Of a DNA stretch of 64,000 nt, positions 52,910 to 59,113 are shown one piece after another. The number at the start of each line of letters is the position of its first letter. Position 1 is the first letter of the stretch. This stretch comes from a virus, in IMG/VR virus record IMGVR_UViG_3300030116_003110, positions 1 to 64,000 of that record; one strand, given 5' to 3'. The translations under genes and the position numbers were made by a program. The notes below the pieces were generated by a model, which saw only the letters and a program-made list of their open reading frames with translations, was not told where the DNA came from and did no database searches.

Positions 52910-52917
52910 TATAAATA
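52910..52917 (+). promoter_or_regulatory. Late promoter for tmRNA
   Basis: Exact TATAAATA overlapping the end of the preceding gene's spacer. Expected start near 52923, so the acceptor piece would have only a short leader. Confidence 0.75.
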
Positions 52918-52920
52918 ATC

Positions 52921-53165
52921 TTGTTCGTTGATGAAGCGAGCGGAACGTATGCAGGACCGGGGGGCAGTACCCCGCTGGTCCACCATAAGGGTATCAAGGT
53001 ATCTTTGTGATGGGCCAGAACTAGGATCGACTGGTGCGGGATGTGAGTGGAGACAAACCGATTGATACCGTAAGTATCAAATTAAAGTAAGAGCAAACAA
53101 TTATGTAGCTCCTTCTCGTTACGCTCTCGCAGCGTAATCTGAGTTGGGTTCGTATCGGGGAACCT
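52921..53165 (+). ncRNA. ssrA: Circularly permuted two-piece tmRNA (SsrA RNA)
   Basis: tmRNA rescues stalled ribosomes and tags the peptide. The order is permuted: the acceptor piece comes first. It has a T-arm stem CGGGG/CCCCG (52958-52974) with a seven-base loop, then CTGGTCC, A and an encoded CCA (52975-52985). After a 26-base spacer the coding piece begins GGGCCAG (53012-53018), which pairs with CTGGTCC (one G-T pair). Next comes ACTAGGATCGACTGG, matching the conserved tmRNA D-region. A tag frame follows at 53093-53137, then a GGTTC/GAACC stem. This permuted form is known mainly from alphaproteobacteria and some other lineages. 5' and 3' ends are approximate. Confidence 0.88.
53093..53137 (+). 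other. tmRNA tag reading frame ANNYVAPSRYALAA
   Basis: A 14-codon frame beginning GCA AAC, as in most tmRNAs (Ala-Asn resume), and ending in ALAA before TAA. The terminal ALAA is the ClpXP-type degradation signal seen in bacterial tags (E. coli tag ends YALAA). It is preceded by an A-rich, GTAAGA resume region. Confidence 0.88.
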
Positions 53166-53176
53166 AGAAACAGAAG

Positions 53177-53193
53177 GGGGGCAATATGCCCCC
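53177..53193. terminator. Hairpin between tmRNA and convergent operon
   Basis: GGGGGC pairs with GCCCCC over a five-base loop. No long T run on either strand, so termination strength is uncertain, but it sits exactly between convergent transcripts. Confidence 0.6.
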
Positions 53194-53201
53194 TACTCGA
53201 T

Positions 53202-53690
53202 TCAATTTGCTAACGGATTATCCAATGCTTCTTGGATTTGAGCAGACAACCTATCATCAACCTCTTTGATCTTTCTGTCTGTCTCACCATACAACGCATC
53301 ACGTTTTCTATCAAATCGTTCATCCGCTGCATCTATCATATCTCTGACTTCAGTTTCAGTTTCTCGCATATCATCTTCTAGTCTATCAACTAATGTTTCA
53401 ATACGAGTAACATCATCTTTCAAATCATTTTTAATCTGTCTGGCATAGTCAGTTGCTTGGATAACAGAGTCTTCTGTGCTAACCATCTTCTGCTCTATGA
53501 CAGATAGTTGTTCTTGGAATCCGCTGAGATCAGGTGCTACATATGATTGGATCATTTCTTTCATGTCCATGTAGTCTTTGTAAACTTCAAAGCCACCATA
53601 CAAACCACCCACAAGGGTTGATAGACCCATAGCAACAGCTACCATTCTACCACCCTTGAACTTGATCCCAGCAAATTCTATTTCTGCCAT
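53202..53690 (-). CDS. Membrane-anchored coiled-coil protein (162 aa)
   Basis: The N-terminal half has one membrane helix (VAVAMGLSTLVGGLYGG, residues about 16-33), followed by a long coiled coil (residues 45-155) with many charged heptads, ending in LDNPLAN. Last gene of the minus-strand late operon. Topology suggests a cytoplasmic-membrane anchored rod; function unknown. Spanin-like or structural roles are possible but unsupported. Confidence 0.6.
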   Translation of the reverse strand: MAEIEFAGIKFKGGRMVAVAMGLSTLVGGLYGGFEVYKDYMDMKEMIQSYVAPDLSGFQEQLSVIEQKMVSTEDSVIQATDYARQIKNDLKDDVTRIETLVDRLEDDMRETETEVRDMIDAADERFDRKRDALYGETDRKIKEVDDRLSAQIQEALDNPLAN

Positions 53691-53691
53691 T

Positions 53692-54018
53692 TTACTTCTT
53701 CATTCCTTCAATACCTTCCTTCGCATAGAATGCCGCTACAATAGCAGCAACCGATACAAAGTAAGTTGGGGCAATATCTTTTAGCAGACCAGAAGCAGTC
53801 TCCTGACCTATGAGAGAGGATACAATAATAGCAAAAGGATAGAGCAGCATACCAGCAAGAGCAAACCACGCCATGCCTCTTTGAGCATCCTGTTTTTTAT
53901 CGTCGTTTTCAATTTGGAGCATTCGCTCCGCTTTAGCCATTTCTTCATCTGTTACAATACCGTCGCCGTCTTCATCAAATTGATTGTAGATGGAATCTTT
54001 TTGTAACGTCTTAGCCAA
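53692..54018 (-). CDS. EF-hand membrane protein (108 aa)
   Basis: Residues about 15-26 (DEDGDGIVTDEE) form a canonical 12-residue EF-hand calcium loop with Asp at 1, 3 and 5 and Glu at 12. Two hydrophobic helices follow (residues about 50-69 and 84-99). TTG start is supported by GGAGG five to six bases upstream within the end of the preceding gene. A calcium-responsive phage membrane protein is inferred; no close family is recognised. Confidence 0.62.
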   Translation of the reverse strand: MAKTLQKDSIYNQFDEDGDGIVTDEEMAKAERMLQIENDDKKQDAQRGMAWFALAGMLLYPFAIIVSSLIGQETASGLLKDIAPTYFVSVAAIVAAFYAKEGIEGMKK

Positions 54019-54256
54019 TGGAACCTCCTAAGCCTTGCATTGCTGATGTTAATTGTGGTGCAAAAGAAGATGCAGCCCACAGCATAAGTGCAATAGCACC
54101 TACACCGATAACTACCCACTTCATCTTCATATCATCTACACTCATTTTAATACCAATAAGTTCATTACTCAAAATGCGCAGAGATAATTCCATCTTACCT
54201 TCTGGCATATCAATTGGAACTTGTGGTTCCTGATTTGGTTTTTGCTCTTCAGCCAT
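54011..54256 (-). CDS. Small single-helix membrane protein (81 aa)
   Basis: A Pro/Glu/Gln-rich start, a polar helix around ELSLRILSNELIGIKMSVDD, and one membrane helix (WVVIGVGAIALMLWAASSF). It overlaps the nuclease stop by TAATG with AAGGA upstream, and the EF-hand gene by eight bases. Coupled expression suggests a membrane complex with its neighbours. Confidence 0.58.
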   Translation of the reverse strand: MAEEQKPNQEPQVPIDMPEGKMELSLRILSNELIGIKMSVDDMKMKWVVIGVGAIALMLWAASSFAPQLTSAMQGLGGSIG

Positions 54257-54714
54257 TATTTTATTCCTTCATCTAAAATATCTTCTAAAATAACAACACC
54301 CTTGTTAACCAGTCTTTCTCTATTGGAAAGGTGCATTGCTTGAATATCATCTTTATTTTGACCATGATATGCAACTGCATGGCCTTCTTCAATCATAACT
54401 TCAGTCAGTAGTTTCTTGTCTGGACTTACATAGAAGTCACCAAGAATTCTACCAAACTTACCTTTCATATCTTCACCGTCTTTTGCTGCAAATGTTTTCA
54501 GAATTACATTTGATTGTAATAATTCTTTAACCCTTTCTTTTGCTGCAAGACCGAATAACTTTTCAACCGGATCACGGGTTCTAGATTCTGGTGTATCAAT
54601 GCCCATGATACGAACACGTTCATTTTTGAGCCAAACACCAAACCCTAGATCAATGTCAACATCAACTGTGTCTCCGTCAACTACTTTGATCAAGTTTGCT
54701 TTATACTCGTACAT
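54256..54714 (-). CDS. Staphylococcal-nuclease-like protein (thermonuclease family)
   Basis: The SNase fold is clear: VVDGDTVDVDIDLGF with the calcium Asp pair, RIMGIDTPESR with a catalytic Arg, and DMKGKFGRILGDFYV in the third part carrying the second Arg. 152 aa. No signal peptide is visible, so it is probably cytoplasmic. Strong RBS GGAGTAA upstream. Late timing argues against early host DNA breakdown and for a role in virion or lysis; inference. Confidence 0.88.
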   Translation of the reverse strand: MYEYKANLIKVVDGDTVDVDIDLGFGVWLKNERVRIMGIDTPESRTRDPVEKLFGLAAKERVKELLQSNVILKTFAAKDGEDMKGKFGRILGDFYVSPDKKLLTEVMIEEGHAVAYHGQNKDDIQAMHLSNRERLVNKGVVILEDILDEGIK

Positions 54715-54724
54715 TTTTTTACTC

Positions 54725-55171
54725 CTATTGAGGATAGAACTGCAACTGTCTGAGTTGCTGTATTTCTTGTTCTAATCTCATTACTTCTAATTGTTTCTTT
54801 CTTAATTCTAATTCATATAATCTATTGCAATCAATTCTTGCTTTTGGTTTTTGACCTAGTGGAATTGTTATGCGAGCAAAAATGCCTACATCACCCACTC
54901 TTTGTTCAACATATCCGGCTAGAGGATCAGTGTATCCCCGGCCGACAATTCCGGTCACTCCAAACTCTAGGTTTGTAGCAGAACCAATTGCATTTGAGCA
55001 ATCTAGATCACCAGCTCTGAACTTGTCTGATTGATAATTACCGGGAGCGGAAGGTAGAGACAAGTTTAATGAACTGGACTGTCCAAATGCAACTGTACTT
55101 GCAATCAAAATAAAAAATAATGATAACAAAAACATTCTTATGAAATTATAATGTATCATACTTTTGAGCAT
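54725..55171 (-). CDS. Secreted protein with C-terminal coiled coil (148 aa)
   Basis: The signal sequence is FLLSLFFILIASTVAFG with cleavage likely near residue 30. The mature part has a SAIGSATNLEFGVTGIVGRGY segment, an RITIPLG strand, two Cys, and a C-terminal helix with LELRKKQLEVMRLEQEIQQL. Three in-frame ATGs exist (55171, 55159, 55135); the first is given. Periplasmic or surface location is inferred. Not recognised. Confidence 0.58.
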   Translation of the reverse strand: MLKSMIHYNFIRMFLLSLFFILIASTVAFGQSSSLNLSLPSAPGNYQSDKFRAGDLDCSNAIGSATNLEFGVTGIVGRGYTDPLAGYVEQRVGDVGIFARITIPLGQKPKARIDCNRLYELELRKKQLEVMRLEQEIQQLRQLQFYPQ

Positions 55172-55530
55172 ATCCTACTGTTAATACCAGATGATAATTC
55201 ATTATCAACTAATAGTCTTGACGTGGTACAGATATATTCAATTCTGTCACAATCAACTTCTCTAATATAAATGTCAATTTGTTTCTGTTCCAAATACCCC
55301 ACTTCAATTAATTGTTCTGAAGCAGCAAATGGTACAGGATTCCATTCTTCATCATAAACATCAATTGCATAGTATTCTACCTCTTTTCTCTTATTAAAGA
55401 GTTTCATTTTGGTCACCACAATTCCATCCATAAAAGATGGTTCAAACTTGGGATAGGTTGGTGTCCATTCATGAGCATGTGCGGTAGTGACCATAAAGGC
55501 CGCCACCACCGCAGAGATAAAATATTTCAT
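55156..55530 (-). CDS. Secreted chaperone-like protein (124 aa)
   Basis: It starts on a TAATG junction with the preceding gene (ATG at 55530). Signal peptide MKYFISAVVAAFMVTTAHA. The mature protein has VVTKMKLFNKRKEVEYYAIDVYDEEWNPVPF and later RLLVDNELSSGINSRICSKV, two Cys, and a beta-rich look that recalls the N-domain of PapD-like pilus chaperones. That likeness is a weak inference. The coupling to the pilin-like gene fits. Confidence 0.5.
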   Translation of the reverse strand: MKYFISAVVAAFMVTTAHAHEWTPTYPKFEPSFMDGIVVTKMKLFNKRKEVEYYAIDVYDEEWNPVPFAASEQLIEVGYLEQKQIDIYIREVDCDRIEYICTTSRLLVDNELSSGINSRICSKV

Positions 55531-56027
55531 TAATTGGCAATGCACTCTGCTGTAATATTAGCAGTGTAGTCACCGCCGGGGAAAGATTTGTCATAACCAT
55601 AGGTCACACTGGATTCTACCTTGAACCAAGTAGAACCTGCAACCGTAAGATCAAATTCAGTAACATTGTCGTATTCTACTTTTGCAGCTTCATAACCAGA
55701 CATACCAGCATCTGATGTAGAAGATACAGATACTTCTCCGTCCCAATTCAAAGCATCACTTAAGGATGGAGATGTAGCAAATTCATTTGGCCAACTAATT
55801 TTAGCAGTATAGTAGTCTGCAACTGTAACATCATATCTTACCACCGGATCAACACCACCCTTGATTGGGTCGGTATCTAATTCATCAGGGGCTGGGTTTC
55901 CATATACACCAGCAACGTCTGTGTAGATAGTACACTTAGAGGAAACGTTACCAGTAATGGGAATGTTTTCTGCAAAAGCAGGTGCTGCTACAGCAAAGGC
56001 AACAGCGGCTGAGATAACTCTTAACAT
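55530..56027 (-). CDS. Secreted pilin-like/structural protein (165 aa)
   Basis: Signal peptide LRVISAAVAFAVAAPAFA cleaved near residue 19. The mature protein begins ENIPITGNVSSKCTIYTD and ends with AECIAN, so a Cys near each end could form one disulphide, as in fimbrial or spore-coat-U-type subunits. RBS AACGGAGA is strong. Beta-rich, no membrane helix. A surface or virion subunit is inferred. Confidence 0.55.
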   Translation of the reverse strand: MLRVISAAVAFAVAAPAFAENIPITGNVSSKCTIYTDVAGVYGNPAPDELDTDPIKGGVDPVVRYDVTVADYYTAKISWPNEFATSPSLSDALNWDGEVSVSSTSDAGMSGYEAAKVEYDNVTEFDLTVAGSTWFKVESSVTYGYDKSFPGGDYTANITAECIAN

Positions 56028-56038
56028 TTAATTCTCCG

Positions 56039-56950
56039 TTATTGGTCTCTATCATATTGAGAGCGTACCATAGAATAATGTGTAGCATCTGATGCTAGTT
56101 GTCTCAACGCCCTGTTATTATCAGGTAATGTTGTGTCTTCTAATTGTAGAGTATCTGTCAGTTCTAAAACGTCTTGATATTCTACTTCATAGTATGGTTC
56201 AATCGTAGGTTGACTTGCCAGTTGGATTAGAATGCTGTCTTGTAGAGCAACATCAATTAAACCACCAACGTTTGGATCAACCATAAAACTTTTTTCTAAA
56301 TTTTCTTCTTCTTCAAATTCTTCATTTTCATTTTCAGCCTGTTCTTCTTCAACTTCAGTTTGTTGCTCAAGTTGAAACTGTACCCATTCATCATAATATG
56401 GATCATCTACTGAAACATCTTCAAGAGAAGCTAAGTATTTATACAAAGCATCCAAATATCCGGGGCATGTTGGGTCCGATAATGGTGTAGTACATATAAT
56501 CTGTTCTTCACCAATATCCATTTTATACAAGTAAATAACAGAAGCGTCACTTACTGTTCCATTACCTTCAATGGTAATACTACCATCGCCCCAATTGACT
56601 GCATCACTTTCTGTGAATCTGAAATATTTTTTGATAGAGTTTCCGGGTAAACCGGACCAATCATCTACTTCCTCAAAAATATAGCCACCATTTGTCGCAT
56701 CTTCATTACGCACATAAACCTGAACATCTTCAGCAGGGTCTTTAGACATGACATAATAATATGTTAACCCATTGATCTGCAACGATACATGTGGTGCAGA
56801 GTGGTCGGGTAAAACATCACCCATTGTCCATGCTAGAGCATTTGCGGCAGCGTTGTTAGTTACGCCGTAAACACTATCCGCCCAAGAGAATGGCGAGCAG
56901 ACCAAGGACAACAGCACCGCCAATGATGGTAGTGCGAGTTTCTGGATCAA
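56039..56950 (-). CDS. Secreted acidic protein (303 aa)
   Basis: Signal peptide LALPSLAVLLSLVCSPFSWA cleaved near residue 24. An N-terminal beta domain (to about residue 180) contains CTTPLSDPTCPGY; then a PYYDEWVQFQ segment and an extremely acidic Glu-rich linker (residues about 198-218), then a polar C-terminal domain. A TTG start at 56950 overlaps the upstream gene by 77 bases, which is long; a later start is possible but would remove the signal sequence. Related proteins occur in marine T4-like phages, without known function. Confidence 0.58.
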   Translation of the reverse strand: MIQKLALPSLAVLLSLVCSPFSWADSVYGVTNNAAANALAWTMGDVLPDHSAPHVSLQINGLTYYYVMSKDPAEDVQVYVRNEDATNGGYIFEEVDDWSGLPGNSIKKYFRFTESDAVNWGDGSITIEGNGTVSDASVIYLYKMDIGEEQIICTTPLSDPTCPGYLDALYKYLASLEDVSVDDPYYDEWVQFQLEQQTEVEEEQAENENEEFEEEENLEKSFMVDPNVGGLIDVALQDSILIQLASQPTIEPYYEVEYQDVLELTDTLQLEDTTLPDNNRALRQLASDATHYSMVRSQYDRDQ

Positions 56951-57473
56951 TGTTCATTCCTCTACTACTTTGTGGAGAGTCTGGACGCTTATATTCGTTT
57001 TCAGGGTCTTCCCATGCAGACTTAGCTTCTTCACCAATTGTACCATCAATGGGGCAAGGTGTCCCTGCATCCATCATAGCTTGGAAGACTCTTGGGTCTT
57101 GACACATAACTGATACTGCGGCTACTTTCATGCCCATATCGTATAGTAGACTTGCATTCTTGAGTTTTTCGCAATTCATGTCTCTTACTGTAGAACCAGC
57201 GGAGATACCAAGAATTTGCGTTTGCACTGCACCTGATACACCAACTGTGCATAAGTCGGATGTTGAATTATTGATGCTTGGAGAAATTGCAGATGGTGGT
57301 GGAGATATTACCGTTGTAGTTGAATCACTAGTAGAAGTTACTGTGCTAGTGGTTGTATTTTCTGTTACAATCGGATCAACATCAGAAGTTGTAGTTGTAG
57401 TTGTTTCATCTTGCGCATATGCTGCTGTAGCCAAAAACAACATTACAAAAGCAGCAAACATTTTTTTAATCAT
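56874..57473 (-). CDS. Secreted Ser/Thr-rich membrane-anchored protein (199 aa)
   Basis: First gene of the minus-strand operon. Signal peptide MIKKMFAAFVMLFLATAAYA, a low-complexity Thr/Ser linker (residues about 24-62), a conserved core SDLCTVGVSGAVQTQILGISAGS with CEKLKNASLLYDMGMKVAAVSVMCQDPRVF (Cys-rich), and a C-terminal membrane helix (TIIGGAVVLGLLAILLGG). Similar cores are conserved in marine T4-like phages. Late promoter upstream. Function unknown; an envelope location is likely. Confidence 0.6.
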   Translation of the reverse strand: MIKKMFAAFVMLFLATAAYAQDETTTTTTSDVDPIVTENTTTSTVTSTSDSTTTVISPPPSAISPSINNSTSDLCTVGVSGAVQTQILGISAGSTVRDMNCEKLKNASLLYDMGMKVAAVSVMCQDPRVFQAMMDAGTPCPIDGTIGEEAKSAWEDPENEYKRPDSPQSSRGMNIDPETRTTIIGGAVVLGLLAILLGG

Positions 57474-57503
57474 GGTGTTTGCCTTGGATTATGAATTGTC
57501 TTT

Positions 57504-57511
57504 TATTTATA
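57504..57511 (-). promoter_or_regulatory. Minus-strand late promoter for secreted-protein operon
   Basis: TATAAATA on the minus strand, about 31 bases upstream of the 57473 start. It lies back to back with the + strand promoter of uvsX, as at 30462/30479. Confidence 0.78.
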
Positions 57512-57520
57512 CAAAAAAGG

Positions 57521-57549
57521 TTGACAAGCAAGATTGGTTGATATATAAT
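57521..57549 (+). promoter_or_regulatory. Sigma-70-type promoter for uvsX operon
   Basis: TTGACA, 17 bases, TATAAT, 31 bases before the first start of the operon. Confidence 0.88.
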
Positions 57550-57579
57550 ACCCTTCTAACTTTGTACAAGGAGAATACT

Positions 57580-57714
57580 ATGGCCGTCAAAGGTGTAAAA
57601 CAGGGACACTCTAGTCCGCACAGCCGCACTTCTATTGGCAAATCCCCCAACTCTAAACCTAAGAATAAGTCTAAACGTCGCCAGTGGAAAGCATACAACA
57701 AACAAGGAAAATAG
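57580..57714 (+). CDS. Small basic protein (44 aa)
   Basis: ATG at 57580 with AAGGAG seven bases upstream. A highly basic sequence (MAVKGVKQGHSSPHSRTSIG, then SKPKNKSKRRQWKAY). It precedes uvsX by three bases. Nucleic-acid binding is plausible from charge; unproven. Confidence 0.6.
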   Translation: MAVKGVKQGHSSPHSRTSIGKSPNSKPKNKSKRRQWKAYNKQGK

Positions 57715-57717
57715 TCA

Positions 57718-58761
57718 ATGCCCTCTATTATGGATAAACTGAAAAAGAATTCTAAACTGGATTCTGAAATCATTACCAAGTCCAAGTACTATGGTAAAAA
57801 AGATCAGTCCCCTACCGATGTTCCTATGCTTAACGTAGCACTGTCTGGTTCTGTAGATGGTGGACTGTCTCCCGGTGTGACTATTCTTGCTGGACCTTCT
57901 AAGCACTTCAAGACTAGCTTTGCTCTCAAGATTGCATCTGCCTACATGCAGAAATATTCTGATGCTGTGATGCTGTTCTATGATTCTGAGTTTGGTTCAC
58001 CACAGTCTTACTTTGAAATGTTTGATATTGATATGGAACGTGTACTTCACTGCCCAATCACCAACATTGAAGAGTTGAAGTTTGACTTGACAAACCAACT
58101 GGAAAACATTGAAAAGAATGATAAAGTTATTATCGTTGTAGATTCGTTAGGCAACCTTGCTTCTAAGAAAGAAGTAGAAGATGCACTAAACGAAAAGGCA
58201 GTTGCAGACATGACCCGTGCAAAACAACTGAAGTCTGTCTTCCGTATTGCTACACCACACCTGAGTATGAAAGATATTCCGTTCATTGGTATTGCGCATA
58301 CATATGATACACAAGAAATGTTTTCAAAGAAAGTTGTATCAGGTGGTACAGGTCTTTACTACTCTGCTGATGATATCTGGATTTTGGGTCGGCGGCAGAA
58401 TAAAGAAGGAACCTCTATCGTCGGTTATGACTTTGTAATTAACGTGGAGAAATCTAGATATGTCCGTGAAAAATCCATCATTCCTATCTCGGTTACTTGG
58501 GAAGGTGGCGTCGATGTGGGTTCTGGCCTACTTGATGTGGCTCTTGCAGGAAAGTTTGTCACTAAGCCGTCTCAAGGCTGGTATTCAAAAGTTGATCCCG
58601 AAACGGGAGAAATCGGAGACAAAAAGTACCGGGCAAAAGAGTTGACAGAAGACTTCTGGTCTGATATCATTGCATCTGATGAATTTAAAGAGTTTGTAGA
58701 AGATAACTTTAAAATCGGTGGCAACTCTAACGTTGAAGTGGTAAGTGCTGATGAGCTTTGA
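57718..58761 (+). CDS. uvsX: Recombinase UvsX (RecA-like)
   Basis: Strand-exchange ATPase. Walker A is GPSKHFKTS near residue 59; the UvsX-type HFKT replaces the RecA GKTT. Walker B is IIVVDSLGNLASKKE near 138, then IGIAHTYDTQEMFSKKVVSGG (L2-like region) and GTGLYYSADDIWIL. 347 aa versus 391 in T4. It overlaps the next small gene and lies upstream of gp41. Confidence 0.95.
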   Translation: MPSIMDKLKKNSKLDSEIITKSKYYGKKDQSPTDVPMLNVALSGSVDGGLSPGVTILAGPSKHFKTSFALKIASAYMQKYSDAVMLFYDSEFGSPQSYFEMFDIDMERVLHCPITNIEELKFDLTNQLENIEKNDKVIIVVDSLGNLASKKEVEDALNEKAVADMTRAKQLKSVFRIATPHLSMKDIPFIGIAHTYDTQEMFSKKVVSGGTGLYYSADDIWILGRRQNKEGTSIVGYDFVINVEKSRYVREKSIIPISVTWEGGVDVGSGLLDVALAGKFVTKPSQGWYSKVDPETGEIGDKKYRAKELTEDFWSDIIASDEFKEFVEDNFKIGGNSNVEVVSADEL

Positions 58762-59113
58762 GACTTTGAAAGAATGGGATGACTGGAAGGTTGTCGGTGT
58801 AGAACCAACAAACGTCAATGGTAAAGTTTCTGATTGGGGTATTCATGTACTCACTGGTCAGTACAAGGATACTGTAGTTGTCATAGGTGAGTTGTCAATT
58901 GAAGAGGTTGACAGTGATGAGCAAGGTGTGTTATCATTTGACTATGATATTTTTCATAACCCGCATGATATCCCTCTTGGGGAAGATGTAGATTTTGAAA
59001 ACATGGTTGGCGATATTGTTGCCTCAACACTCAAGACCGCACTAGATGAAGGGAACGCAGTCCTAGATGTCAGAGAACCTGAACAAGACCATCCTACGAT
59101 CACTCTTGACTAA
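58751..59113 (+). CDS. Conserved hypothetical between uvsX and gp41 (120 aa)
   Basis: ATG at 58751 overlaps the uvsX end. Begins MSFETLKEWDDWKVVGVEPT and ends acidic. A small alpha/beta protein; the gene overlaps gp41 by 47 bases. Position is conserved between recombinase and helicase in marine T4-like phages as I recall. Function unknown. Confidence 0.55.
   Translation: MSFETLKEWDDWKVVGVEPTNVNGKVSDWGIHVLTGQYKDTVVVIGELSIEEVDSDEQGVLSFDYDIFHNPHDIPLGEDVDFENMVGDIVASTLKTALDEGNAVLDVREPEQDHPTITLD

Noticed and set aside
52986-53011. Spacer between tmRNA pieces as a separate RNA or gene
   Set aside because: Only 26 bases; best explained as the excised loop of a permuted tmRNA precursor.
53202-57473. 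Curli (CsgG/CsgF) genes in the minus-strand operon
   Set aside because: No protein here shows a recognisable CsgG or CsgF sequence by eye, so the curli label was not applied.
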